Below, in pieces: positions 33,371-42,841 of a stretch of DNA of 64,000 nucleotides (its first letter is position 1; each line of letters opens with the position of its first letter). A program made the translations under genes and the position numbers. Under the pieces are notes generated by a model. That model saw only the letters and a program-made list of their open reading frames with translations, searched no databases and was not told the origin of the DNA. Where the stretch lies: positions 1-64,000 of the forward strand of contig JBNLBS010000004.1 in assembly GCA_050303415.1 (NCBI GenBank), read 5' to 3'. Source of the stretch: JBNLBS01 sp050303415. Lineage in GTDB: Bacteria > Pseudomonadota > Gammaproteobacteria > Methylococcales > Methylomonadaceae.

Positions 33371-35722
33371 ATGCTGTATGACATCTCGCCACTTGTCTCT
33401 GGTGGCGTTATTTTATTTGTGTTTTTTTTAATAGTAGCGCTTCGGTTTAGTAATTTTAACCAATCCTTGTGGATATTATTAATCTCTATACTCGGTGGTG
33501 AAATCTCCATTATGGCCATGCTGTCAGATTTACCCACTGACATACCCAAAATTTATGCCATACTCATCGATCCGATCTTGCTTACCCTGTTTCTTGCCCC
33601 CATTATTATTCGTTTAAATCATTATAATAAACACCTTAATAAAGAACAGGCTCTACTACGCTCAATAATAGACTCTATTCCAGACCTTATTTTTTTTAAA
33701 GACCTGGAGGGTAAATATTTAGGTTGTAACCGTGGCTTCGAAAAATTTATCAACCACCCTGAACATGAATTAAAAGGGAAAACTGACTCTGCATTTTACC
33801 CGGTAGAAGTAGCAGAAAAATTTATTAACCACGACCAGCATGTGTTGGCTAAAGCCAAAACTGAGTGCGACGAGATCTGGTTTAACTACCCCGATGGACA
33901 GCGAGTGTTAATGGAAACGTTAAAACGACCGTTTGCAGATGCTCAAGGAAATATCCTGGGACTGGTCAGCATTAATCATGACATAACCGCAAGACATTTA
34001 GAGCAGGAACAACTGCGTCTTGCCTCTACAGTCTTTAAAAATACCGGAGAGGGAATTCTTATTACCAATGCCAATGGTGAAATTATTTCAGTTAATCAGG
34101 CATTTACTGACATCACCGGCTTTGATATAGAAGACATCAAGGGAAAAAACCCCAATATTCTAAGTTCCGGTCGTCAGAACAAAGCCTTTTATCAGCGCAT
34201 GTGGCATGACATTATCTCAACCGGCCAATGGCAAGGTGAAATATGGAACCGCCGGAAAAATGGTGAGACTTATCCTGAATGGTTATCCATTACCCAGGTA
34301 AAAGACAACAAAGAAACTATTTCCCATTATATTGCTATTTTTTCCGATATTACCGAACGAAAAGAGGCGGAGGAATATACTGCTTACCTGGCTTTTTACG
34401 ATCCACTAACCAGTCTTGCCAACCGTCATATGTTACAGGAACGCCTGGAACACTGGTTGTCACAAGCTGAACGGGATAATTCTAAACTGGCTCTGCTTTT
34501 TCTCGATTTAGATAACTTTAAATATATTAATGATACTCTGGGGCATGGTTGCGGCGATCAATTACTGTGTATCATTTCTGATCGTCTACAAAACAGTACC
34601 CGCAAAAGTGACACGGTGTCACGCTTTGGTGGTGATGAATTTATTATTATTTTGCCGGAAACCGGATTTGAACAAGCGGCCCTGATAGCAGAAAAAATAC
34701 TTAGCAAAATATCCGAGCCCATTACCATACAAGGCCACGAACTTACCCCACAAACCAGCATAGGAATAAGCTTATATCCTGACGATGGTACAGACCTCGA
34801 AACCCTGATTAAACACGCTGACACAGCCATGTATCAAGCGAAAAATTCCGGCAAAGGCAATCATCAATTTTTTGCTGCCCACATGAATGATAAAATACAT
34901 CAAAGATTTACCGTAGAAAACGAGCTGCGTCATGCGCTGGAGCATAATGAATTTATATTATTTTACCAGCCCCAACTTGATCTGATCAGTGGCAAAGTCA
35001 TAGGCGTGGAAGCCCTCCTTCGTTGGCAGCATCCGACTCGCGGATTGGTTTCACCGGGTGAATTTATACCTATTGCCGAAGAAAGCCAACTGATATTCAA
35101 TATTGGAGAATGGGTTATTACAAGCGCTTGCGCTCAAGTTCAAAGCTGGTTGGGCAAATATGGGGTCTCTCCCAATGTCGCTATTAATATTTCATCCAAA
35201 CAACTGAGTGATTCCCAGCTGGCAGAAACTATCAAAAAAAACCTGCGGAAATACGCCATCGCTCCCGGTTATTTAGAATTGGAACTGACCGAAAGTATTA
35301 TGATGAGCAATATTCACACGGCCATTAACTTTATGGAAGAAATGAGCAAACTGGGCATCCTAATCTCCATCGACGATTTTGGTACCGGTTACTCTAGTTT
35401 GACCTATTTGAAAAAATTATCATTGGACAAATTGAAAATTGATCAATCGTTCGTGCGGGATATTCTCATTGATCCTGATGATGCCACAATCGTAACAGTG
35501 ATTATTACCATGGCGAAAAGTCTTGGTTTAAAAGTAATTGCCGAAGGGGTTGAAACTAAACAACAGCTTGAGTTTTTAAAAAAACAAAACTGCGATGAAA
35601 TTCAAGGCTATTATATAAGCCCTCCACTGCCGCCGGAGGAATTAGTCGATTTTCTTTTTCCAGAAAAAACATCCTGTAAAACGAAAAATCCCGTTAATCT
35701 TCATTACGCAGAAGAATATTAA
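33371..35722 (+). CDS. Membrane PAS-GGDEF-EAL protein (c-di-GMP synthase/phosphodiesterase)
   Basis: The 783-residue product has two or three N-terminal membrane segments (about 8-28, 34-50 and 66-82), then two PAS domains (about 95-215 and 220-345). A GGDEF domain with intact SRFGGDEFIIILPE (about 415-425) follows, and an EAL domain with GVEALLRWQHPTRG, NIAINISSKQL-like NVAINISSKQL, DDFGTGYSSL and KIDQSFVRD. Both catalytic signatures look active, so the protein could make or degrade c-di-GMP depending on PAS input. It stands alone on the plus strand but beside an HD-GYP phosphodiesterase operon, which suggests a shared second-messenger circuit. Confidence 0.94.
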   Translation: MLYDISPLVSGGVILFVFFLIVALRFSNFNQSLWILLISILGGEISIMAMLSDLPTDIPKIYAILIDPILLTLFLAPIIIRLNHYNKHLNKEQALLRSIIDSIPDLIFFKDLEGKYLGCNRGFEKFINHPEHELKGKTDSAFYPVEVAEKFINHDQHVLAKAKTECDEIWFNYPDGQRVLMETLKRPFADAQGNILGLVSINHDITARHLEQEQLRLASTVFKNTGEGILITNANGEIISVNQAFTDITGFDIEDIKGKNPNILSSGRQNKAFYQRMWHDIISTGQWQGEIWNRRKNGETYPEWLSITQVKDNKETISHYIAIFSDITERKEAEEYTAYLAFYDPLTSLANRHMLQERLEHWLSQAERDNSKLALLFLDLDNFKYINDTLGHGCGDQLLCIISDRLQNSTRKSDTVSRFGGDEFIIILPETGFEQAALIAEKILSKISEPITIQGHELTPQTSIGISLYPDDGTDLETLIKHADTAMYQAKNSGKGNHQFFAAHMNDKIHQRFTVENELRHALEHNEFILFYQPQLDLISGKVIGVEALLRWQHPTRGLVSPGEFIPIAEESQLIFNIGEWVITSACAQVQSWLGKYGVSPNVAINISSKQLSDSQLAETIKKNLRKYAIAPGYLELELTESIMMSNIHTAINFMEEMSKLGILISIDDFGTGYSSLTYLKKLSLDKLKIDQSFVRDILIDPDDATIVTVIITMAKSLGLKVIAEGVETKQQLEFLKKQNCDEIQGYYISPPLPPEELVDFLFPEKTSCKTKNPVNLHYAEEY

Positions 35723-35773
35723 GCAAAATACAGGCAACCCTACGCGCCTATAGTTCGAGAACATACTAACCTG

Positions 35774-37141
35774 TCATATAATGTCCAGCGCTTCAGCCAG
35801 GGTTGAAACGGCATATACCTGCAAACCTTCAATCGCTTTTTTGGGTGCATTGGCTTTAGGGATAACGGCTTTTTTAAAACCATGCTTAACCGCATCGTTC
35901 AGCCGGGCAAAACCATTGGCTACCGGCCTGATCTCGCCATTTAAACCTAATTCACCAAAAAAGAAGGTATCGTGCTCAACGACCTGATCTTTAAGACTCG
36001 ACACAATACTGACTACAATTGCTAAATCCGAACTGGTTTCAGTCACCTTGATACCGCCGACTACATTGGCATAAATCTCATCATTGGCAGTAAAAATCCC
36101 CCCGTGACGGGATAAAATCGCCAACAACATTGCCAGCCTGTTTTGATCAAAACCTACCGCCAGGCGTCTGGGGTTACCATATTGACATTCGGTAACCAGA
36201 GCCTGAATCTCGACCAGTAAGGGACGTGTTCCTTCCCATAATACAGTCACGACACTGCCTGATGAAGGTTGCTCAGCTCTGTTTAAAAACATAGCCGAAG
36301 GATTTTTAACTTCTTTAAGCCCGGCACTGTCCATGGCAAAAAAGCCCAATTCCCCCACACTACCGAAACGATTTTTATCGGCACGTAACACTCTGAACCG
36401 GGAATCATCGGTAGACGATAAAATAACCTGGGTATCGACTATGTGACTTAACGTCATCGGCCCGGCCAGGGACTGATCTTTGGTGACATGGCCAACCATA
36501 AAAATAGAGACGTTATGTTTTTTGGCATATTGGGTTAAAAAACTGGCCGATTCCCTAACTTGGGATACCGAACCCGGAGCTGAATCAGTGTCCTGCGTGT
36601 ACATCACCTGAATCGAGTCTATCACCAGTACCTGGGGTTTAATCTCATCAACAACATCACAAATACTTTGCACCGAAGTTTCTGCCAGCATTTTTATTTT
36701 ATCGGCGGCCAGATTAAGCCGATAAGCCCTTTCCGCAATCTGCTGCAAAGATTCTTCACCGGAAACATATAACACAGTAATGCCGCGCCCGGCCATATCG
36801 GCGATGGCCTGTAATAACAGGGTACTTTTACCCGCTCCCGGTGCGCCGCCAATCAGCACGACGCTACCTTTAACCACGCCGCCCCCCAAGACACGATCAA
36901 ACTCCGATAAGCCGGTTGTCAGCCTTTCTGTTTGTGCCAAGTTTACTTCTGATAACAACTGTACCTCGGAACGGCTGCCGGCATAACCGACACTATACTT
37001 ATTTTTTGTAGATTTGCCCGAACCCAACCGGACTTCCTTAATGGTATTCCACTCACCACAACTGCTGCACTGCCCGGCCCATCGCGGGGAATCCTCACCG
37101 CATTCGGTACAGACAAAAGCGGTTTTATTGTTTTTAGCCAT
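35774..37141 (-). CDS. radA: DNA repair protein RadA
   Basis: RadA (Sms) drives branch migration of recombination intermediates. The 455-residue product has the N-terminal zinc finger (CTECGEDSPRWAGQCSSCGE), the RecA-like core with Walker A GGAPGAGKSTLLLQ, the RadA-specific KNRFG motif (RADKNRFGSVGELGFF) and a C-terminal Lon-like domain (GELGLNGEIRPV). Length is standard. It converges with the GGDEF-EAL gene. The ATG at 37141 gives MAKNNKTAFVC, as in other RadA proteins. Confidence 0.97.
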   Translation of the reverse strand: MAKNNKTAFVCTECGEDSPRWAGQCSSCGEWNTIKEVRLGSGKSTKNKYSVGYAGSRSEVQLLSEVNLAQTERLTTGLSEFDRVLGGGVVKGSVVLIGGAPGAGKSTLLLQAIADMAGRGITVLYVSGEESLQQIAERAYRLNLAADKIKMLAETSVQSICDVVDEIKPQVLVIDSIQVMYTQDTDSAPGSVSQVRESASFLTQYAKKHNVSIFMVGHVTKDQSLAGPMTLSHIVDTQVILSSTDDSRFRVLRADKNRFGSVGELGFFAMDSAGLKEVKNPSAMFLNRAEQPSSGSVVTVLWEGTRPLLVEIQALVTECQYGNPRRLAVGFDQNRLAMLLAILSRHGGIFTANDEIYANVVGGIKVTETSSDLAIVVSIVSSLKDQVVEHDTFFFGELGLNGEIRPVANGFARLNDAVKHGFKKAVIPKANAPKKAIEGLQVYAVSTLAEALDII

Positions 37142-37437
37142 GTATTGCCACTTATCCTGATTTGTTCAGCCAACCCAACTTATGCACCAAGGACCAAACT
37201 TAATGAATCACCTGTATTATCGACTTATGTTTTGCTTGATCTGCATTAAGTTTATCGCCCCGTCCAGCCTGTTTAATGAAAATTCGTTAAATAAGACCGG
37301 CATTGACAGCCTGCCCAAAATATCTAAAAGATGAGCCCCGGCATGTGTATAAACTATATATTTGATTATCATCACCCATAGAAACAGGAGAACGCAAAGA
37401 AATAATTGAAGCTAAAAAGCCCTAGCGAAACTGATAG

Positions 37438-37926
37438 TTATCGATTACTTTTTTTATCTAAAACCAACCAGTAAACCACCCCTAATGAAACCATAATAGC
37501 AGCAAGAGCGTACATTTGCGGTGGCGTTACTTTAGCCAAATCCAAAATAATAAATTTTCTTGATAATGCCAGCATTGCAACAAGCAAGACAATTTTAATC
37601 TGAATGGCATTCTCAATTCGCCGTGCTATCTGGATAATGGTGTGATTAAATTCAATTGCGATCAGTACAGTCATTATTTGTCCAAATGTTTTTTGAAAAA
37701 AAACATAACTCAATGGATCTTCTTCACCTACAAACAAAGCATTAATAACTGTACTTGAAACCCGATAAACGGATACTGCTACAATGAGGCTGACAATAAT
37801 AACTAATATTAATGCTGCAAAACGTTCAAACTGCTCAATCAGATAAATTACTTTTGCTTGTTTGCTATCTTCAATGGAGTTTTCCTCCATGTTAAATTTT
37901 TCTTTCGTAACTTTGTTTTTTTTCAT
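37438..37926 (-). CDS. PsiE-like phosphate-starvation-inducible membrane protein
   Basis: A 162-residue protein with four membrane segments (about 30-52, 70-95, 108-125 and 133-155), matching the PsiE/DUF4149-like small membrane family. Typical stretches are VVSLIVAVSVYRV and VLIAIEFNHTIIQ. The second possible start, 12 codons later, would still leave the full membrane part. The molecular role of PsiE is unknown. It stands alone, 297 bases downstream of radA's start, with no pho box that I can identify. Confidence 0.75.
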   Translation of the reverse strand: MKKNKVTKEKFNMEENSIEDSKQAKVIYLIEQFERFAALILVIIVSLIVAVSVYRVSSTVINALFVGEEDPLSYVFFQKTFGQIMTVLIAIEFNHTIIQIARRIENAIQIKIVLLVAMLALSRKFIILDLAKVTPPQMYALAAIMVSLGVVYWLVLDKKSNR

Positions 37927-38140
37927 TTTATCTTAAGCACTTTAACGTAATATATAACAACCCTGCTTAACTTTTTGTGTATTAAAGACAATTTAGCATA
38001 TATAGCATTCACTTTAATAAATTTTAGCCGACTCTAAAGCCCCTTTAATAAATTTAATATATATCCGAATCCGTAGCTCCACTGATGTGCAAAATTCAGG
38101 TAATATGTTAAGCATTTTATGCAACATTAGTACAGACGAA

Positions 38141-38704
38141 ATGAACCGATATATTCAAACCTTATTATTGTTCACGGGTTTACTGAGCATTTTTTCAGTT
38201 AATGCCGAACACAGTAATGATCGCATGGTTGCCGGCTGGCTGGAGTCGGTTATTTTGGATCCCTGGGAGATTAAACTCAGGGCCAAGCTGGATACAGGCG
38301 CTAAAACTTCCTCAATACATGCCGAAAATATTGAACGGTTTGAACGGAATGGACAAACATGGCTTCGTTTCGATTTACCAAAAGGCAAGGATGATAAAAA
38401 GGCCCGGCAGACTATTGAAGTGCCATTGTTAAGAGATGTGCAGATCAAACGACACAAATTGCCGTCAGTCACGCGCTCGGTTGTGGAATTGTCATTCTGC
38501 ATCAATGCACACTACTACACAACTCCGTTTACACTGGCCGACAGAGGAAACTATAACTATCCGGTACTTCTGGGCAGACGTTTTTTAAAAAACAATATCC
38601 TGGTCGACTCGGCTAAGATTTTTATGCACAGTAGTAAATACGCCAAAAACAATTGTCGCAAACTTCAATCTCTGGCTAACGAGAAGCCGGAAGCCGCTTA
38701 CTGA
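38141..38704 (+). CDS. Exported retropepsin-like protease (RimB/ATP-dependent zinc protease family)
   Basis: From the ATG at 38141 the product is 187 residues. A signal sequence (about 1-22, ending SVNA) suggests export. The family, labelled ATP-dependent zinc protease (PF05618), has a retroviral-type aspartic protease fold. The catalytic signature is AKLDTGAKTSSIHA (Asp51) and the flap-like end is YPVLLGRRFLKNNILVD. Pseudomonas RimB, a partner of the glutamate ligase RimK, belongs here. The next two genes encode an inactive-transglutaminase membrane protein and an ATP-grasp ligase, a recurrent gene neighbourhood. An in-frame start 18 codons upstream exists but would spoil the signal peptide. 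Confidence 0.88.
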   Translation: MNRYIQTLLLFTGLLSIFSVNAEHSNDRMVAGWLESVILDPWEIKLRAKLDTGAKTSSIHAENIERFERNGQTWLRFDLPKGKDDKKARQTIEVPLLRDVQIKRHKLPSVTRSVVELSFCINAHYYTTPFTLADRGNYNYPVLLGRRFLKNNILVDSAKIFMHSSKYAKNNCRKLQSLANEKPEAAY

Positions 38705-38741
38705 CATCCCTTAACATGAGCAATTTTCAGAGTCCTTTAGA

Positions 38742-40265
38742 GTGAAGAACCTACATGTAAAACTATTGGCACTGGCATTGATTGTGACCAGTGTAGCCCT
38801 ATGCCTCTATAAGGTCAGAGTGCTGAAATTACCTTTAATGCCTGCAGAGCAGGCACAGGTCTGGGCAGTTGAGGCACGGATTAGTTTTAAAGCCAGTAAA
38901 GGTTCGGCAAAAGTGGAGATGCTGCTGCCCAAAAGTCCGCAAGGCTATATGATTCTGGATGAAAATTTCATTTCCGGCCGATATGGTTTAACACTGGAAG
39001 ACAATAAAATCAATCGCAAGGTACAATGGAGCTTGCGCAAACCGAAAGGAAATCAGGCGCTGTACTATCGACTTCAACTGGTAGCTGATGAACAGCCGTT
39101 GGCGACACCTGAAAGAGCTCTTTATCCGCAAAAAAAAGCCTATCCTGAAATGATGCAGACAGCCGTTGATGCGCTGCTTGAAGACGTACGCAGCAAATCA
39201 GTCGACACCCGTTCATTTACCCATGAATTATTATTACAACTGAACACCAAAGAGCCTGACGACAACATATTGCTGTTACGCCAGGGGATGGATAACCCTG
39301 AAATATGGGTGGAAAGAATCGCAAGTATTCTGGCGGGCGCCAGAATTCCGGCACGACAAGCCAATATTTTACTGTTAAAAGACGGCATAAGACACGGCAA
39401 ACTAACACCATGGTTACAGATTTATAACGGTACTGAATGGCTGGCTTTTAACCCTTACAGCGGTAAATCGGGTTTTCCTGCTGAATCACTGATATGGCAC
39501 ATCGGCGAGGAACCTCTGTTGAAGGTAACTGGCGGGAAGGCCGCAAAAATAGAATTTTCAGTAAACAAACAGTTTCAAGAGGCAGAATACATGGCGCAAC
39601 AACGCGCCAGCATCACAAACTCCAGCGTGATGGCCTGGTCGTTATTCAATCTGCCCATTCAAACCCAGAATGTTTATCGTATTTTATTAATGATGCCGCT
39701 AGGGGCTTTATTGATTGTTATATTACGTAACCTGATCGGTATTAAAAGCTTCGGTACCTTTATGCCCATTCTGATTGCCCTGGCTTTTCGTGAAACTGAA
39801 TTGCTGGGCGGTCTTTTATTATTCAGCATATTGGTTGGGATGGGTTTGATGCTGCGCTTTTATCTGGATTATCTGCACTTGCTGCTGGTACCACGGCTGG
39901 CTTCAGTATTGATTATTGTTGTTATCCTGATGTTGTTTATCAGTCTGTTGACTCACAAGTTGGGCATCGGACTTGGATTATCCGTTGCGCTGTTTCCAAT
40001 GGTCATTATTACCATGACAATAGAACGGATGTCTTTGGTATGGGAAGAACTGGGACCCTCCGAAGCTCTGCAACAGGGATTCGGCAGTCTGTTTATTGCC
40101 TCTCTAAGCTATTTGCTGATGACCAACCCAATCCTTGAACACCTAATTTTCGTCTTTCCCGAACTGCTTCTGTTTTTACTGGCCATAACCCTGTTGCTGG
40201 GACGCTATACAGGTTATAGGCTGGCGGAGCTATGGCGTTTCAGGGCCTTGTTAAAAGACTCATGA
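38742..40265 (+). CDS. Inactive transglutaminase fused to seven transmembrane helices
   Basis: The 507-residue product has an N-terminal membrane anchor (about 7-25) and a periplasmic region with an inactive transglutaminase-like domain (about 35-290). Then come seven predicted membrane helices from about 315 to the end (FGTFMPILIALAF, LFSILVGMGLMLRFYLDYLH, LVPRLASVLIIVVILMLF). This matches the Transglut_i_TM plus 7TM_transglut architecture. A GTG at 38742 is the start. It lies 37 bases after the protease gene and overlaps the ligase gene as ATGA. Its biochemical role is unknown. It probably scaffolds or binds the peptide handled by the ligase and protease. Confidence 0.9.
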   Translation: MKNLHVKLLALALIVTSVALCLYKVRVLKLPLMPAEQAQVWAVEARISFKASKGSAKVEMLLPKSPQGYMILDENFISGRYGLTLEDNKINRKVQWSLRKPKGNQALYYRLQLVADEQPLATPERALYPQKKAYPEMMQTAVDALLEDVRSKSVDTRSFTHELLLQLNTKEPDDNILLLRQGMDNPEIWVERIASILAGARIPARQANILLLKDGIRHGKLTPWLQIYNGTEWLAFNPYSGKSGFPAESLIWHIGEEPLLKVTGGKAAKIEFSVNKQFQEAEYMAQQRASITNSSVMAWSLFNLPIQTQNVYRILLMMPLGALLIVILRNLIGIKSFGTFMPILIALAFRETELLGGLLLFSILVGMGLMLRFYLDYLHLLLVPRLASVLIIVVILMLFISLLTHKLGIGLGLSVALFPMVIITMTIERMSLVWEELGPSEALQQGFGSLFIASLSYLLMTNPILEHLIFVFPELLLFLLAITLLLGRYTGYRLAELWRFRALLKDS

Positions 40266-41221
40266 TGAACTGGAAAAAATACCTGTTTCCGGGCCAGCAG
40301 CTACGTAAATTTGGCTTGCTGGGAATGAATCAACGCAATGGAGATTTTATTTCCCGTTACAACCCGCGCCAATTTTACCCATTGGTAGACGATAAGCTGC
40401 TAACCAAACAACTGGCAGTAGATTGCGGGATAGCTGTGCCTAAATTATATGCCGTTATTGAAATTGAGCATCAGATTGCTGAATTTGCCGACGCGCTGGC
40501 CGACTATGATGAATTTGCTATCAAACCGGCGCATGGTAGTGGCGGTGAAGGCATTCTGATTATAAAAGGCCGCAGTAAAGATCTATACCGCAAATTAAAC
40601 GGTGTTTTACTCAGTGAAAGTGATATCAACCATCATTTATCCAATATTCTCAGCGGCATGTACAGTCTTGGCGGACAGCCTGATAAAGCACTGATTGAAT
40701 ACCGGGTGGAATTTTCCCCACTGTTTAAACAAATCAGCTACCAAGGGGTGCCGGACATTCGTACTATCGTGTTTAAAGGTGTGCCGATTATGTCTATGCT
40801 CAGGCTCCCAACCCGGCTTTCCGATGGTAAAGCCAATCTGCATCAAGGCGCCATTGGTGTCGGCATCGACCTTGCCAGTGGTCGTACGCAAAAAGGGGTA
40901 TGGCAGGAGCAAATTATCAACCATCATCCGGATACCGGATATGCCATTGAGGGTCTGGAAATCCCCTATTGGGATCAGATCATGTCGTTGGCAGCCGGAT
41001 GTCAGGAACTGGTATCATTGGGATATATCGGTGTCGATATTGTGTTGGATGCAACACTGGGCCCGTTAATGCTGGAAATTAATGCAAGACCAGGCCTGAG
41101 TATTCAAATCGCCAATCAAAAAGGCTTATTACCCTTTTTACAGCAAATCGAAAACATCAATCTGTTACCAAGCTCTGTGGCGGAAAGGGTCAAGCTAGGC
41201 CAGAAACTACATGCAGACTAA
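40262..41221 (+). CDS. ATP-grasp alpha-L-glutamate ligase-like protein (RimK-related)
   Basis: The product is about 319 residues from MMNWKKYLFPGQQLRKFG; the ATG at 40262 overlaps the preceding stop. It has an ATP-grasp fold. ATP-binding lysine and glycine loop are in AIKPAHGSGGEGILII, the central part has FKGVPIMSMLRLPTR, and the metal-binding end is LMLEINARPGLSIQIA. It belongs to the rimK-related E_lig group found with inactive transglutaminase and retropepsin genes, rather than to RimK proper, which is encoded separately at 47508. It is expected to add an amino acid, perhaps glutamate, to an unknown acceptor. Confidence 0.92.
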   Translation: MMNWKKYLFPGQQLRKFGLLGMNQRNGDFISRYNPRQFYPLVDDKLLTKQLAVDCGIAVPKLYAVIEIEHQIAEFADALADYDEFAIKPAHGSGGEGILIIKGRSKDLYRKLNGVLLSESDINHHLSNILSGMYSLGGQPDKALIEYRVEFSPLFKQISYQGVPDIRTIVFKGVPIMSMLRLPTRLSDGKANLHQGAIGVGIDLASGRTQKGVWQEQIINHHPDTGYAIEGLEIPYWDQIMSLAAGCQELVSLGYIGVDIVLDATLGPLMLEINARPGLSIQIANQKGLLPFLQQIENINLLPSSVAERVKLGQKLHAD

Positions 41222-41224
41222 ATA

Positions 41225-41251
41225 ATGCCGACCGGCAACTCTAGTCGGCAT
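41225..41251 (+). terminator. Hairpin after the amidoligase operon
   Basis: ATGCCGAC (41225-41232) and GTCGGCAT (41244-41251) form a perfect 8-base stem with an 11-base loop, four bases after the ligase stop. No T-run follows, so it may be a weak or factor-assisted stop, or it may stabilise the mRNA end. Confidence 0.4.
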
Positions 41252-41400
41252 AAGCTTTGCTTCACCATTATGGTTAGCCAGTGCAGATAAACTCAAGATT
41301 TGGAATCATGTTTGTCTAAAAACCATTGGGGTATCAGCTGAATTATTAGACACATCACAAAATATATGTTCGATTATTGAAATATTGGCGCCGACTACCC

Positions 41401-42798
41401 TCATATTGTTATAGTTTGTTTGACTTGGGCAATATTGGCTTGCCATCCGTTACGATGAAAACTGGTTTGTAATGACAGTGCAGCAGTAGGCTCACCATGC
41501 ACAAGATAAAGTTGAGGCACCGGTTCATTAAAAGAGCCGGCCCACTGCAATAATTGACTCTGGTCGGCATGTGCGCTAAAACCGCCCAGAGTATGAATTG
41601 AGGCTTCTACCTTGATTTCACTGTCCAGCATTTTGAAGTATTTTTTACCTTCGACTAATTCACGACCTAAAGTCCCCTGAGCCTGAAAGCCGACAAAAAT
41701 TATATGCGCATTTCGTCGCCACAAATTATATTTCAGGTGATGTCGAATCCGTCCCCCGGTACACATGCCGCTGCCGGCAATAATAATACAGCCGCCTTCT
41801 ATTCTGTTGATAGCCATGGATTGTTCGGTGCTTGCCGAATAATCCAGGTTCGGTAACCAGCTTTGCCAGCCCTGATCGGCAACACGCTTGAATTCAGGAT
41901 CATCATTATTGAATAAATCAGTATACTTTTCATAGATAGTGCTGGCACGAATGGCCATTGGGCTGTCAAGATACACTCGTTGCTGGGGTAAAGAGCCTTC
42001 GCGGTAAAGTTTGCCTAGCCAATAAAACAGATCCTGTGTCCGGCCCACGGCAAATGATGGAATAATCACATTACCGCCGTCCTTATCGGCTAAGGCCAGG
42101 ATTTCGCGTAACTCATCCAAAGTGGATTCCAGTGGCTTGTGATCACGATCTCCATAAGTTGATTCCAGCAGCAATACATCCGCCTGAGTCAGAACTTCAG
42201 GATCTTGCAGCAATGGTGAGTTTGGGTTACCCAGGTCACCGGAAAAAACCAGGGTTTTAGCCTCATCTCCTTCTTTAATAGTTAAACTGACAATCGCTGA
42301 GCCCAGAATATGTCCCGCATCAGAAAACGATACCGTGACATCGGGCAATACCTTAAAACTTTGCTTATATTTATAGGCTTCCCGCAGCGCCAATAAATTT
42401 TCCACATCATCCATGCTATAGAGCGGCTCTACGGCTGGTTTGCGTGCCCGCTTGCGACGTTTGTTTTCCCATTCAGCATCTCTAAGCTGAAGCGCGGCCG
42501 CATCGCTGAGTAATAAATCAAGCAGATGATAGCTGCCTTGGGTCAAGAACACCCGACCCTTAAAACCTTCCTTCACCAGCTTTGGCAGACGCCCCGAGTG
42601 ATCAAGGTGCGCATGAGACAGCACCACAGCATCAATGCTGGCCGGATCAAATTCAAAATCCGTCTCATTTAATTGCTCGGCCTCCCGACTGCCCTGGTAT
42701 AAGCCGCAATCCAACAGTATTCGACCGGATTGGGTTTGCAAAAGATAGCAGGAACCGGTGACCTGTCCGATACCGCCTAAAAAAGTCATCGTTGCCAT
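41401..42798 (-). CDS. MBL-fold/beta-CASP RNA-processing exonuclease-like protein
   Basis: The product is about 465 residues from MATMTFLGGIGQVTGSCYLL. An ATG six codons upstream is possible. The metallo-beta-lactamase motifs are SHAHLDHSGRLPKLV, DAGHILGSA and SGDLGNPNSPLL, and the beta-CASP end has GFQAQGTLGREL and LGGFSAHADQSQLLQWA. The family includes RNA nucleases related to CPSF73 (YSH1). No RNA-binding domain is added. It is followed on the same strand by the end of the MscK-like gene, 43 bases upstream of its start, so the two may be co-transcribed. Confidence 0.92.
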   Translation of the reverse strand: MATMTFLGGIGQVTGSCYLLQTQSGRILLDCGLYQGSREAEQLNETDFEFDPASIDAVVLSHAHLDHSGRLPKLVKEGFKGRVFLTQGSYHLLDLLLSDAAALQLRDAEWENKRRKRARKPAVEPLYSMDDVENLLALREAYKYKQSFKVLPDVTVSFSDAGHILGSAIVSLTIKEGDEAKTLVFSGDLGNPNSPLLQDPEVLTQADVLLLESTYGDRDHKPLESTLDELREILALADKDGGNVIIPSFAVGRTQDLFYWLGKLYREGSLPQQRVYLDSPMAIRASTIYEKYTDLFNNDDPEFKRVADQGWQSWLPNLDYSASTEQSMAINRIEGGCIIIAGSGMCTGGRIRHHLKYNLWRRNAHIIFVGFQAQGTLGRELVEGKKYFKMLDSEIKVEASIHTLGGFSAHADQSQLLQWAGSFNEPVPQLYLVHGEPTAALSLQTSFHRNGWQANIAQVKQTITI

Positions 42799-42841
42799 AT
42801 ATTTACCCCTAGCCAATTATTCAAATCTGACATGCAGTTGC

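Noticed and set aside
34558..34830. Minus-strand frame opposite the GGDEF domain
   Set aside because: Shadow of the intact GGDEF-EAL gene; no family match and no ribosome binding site.
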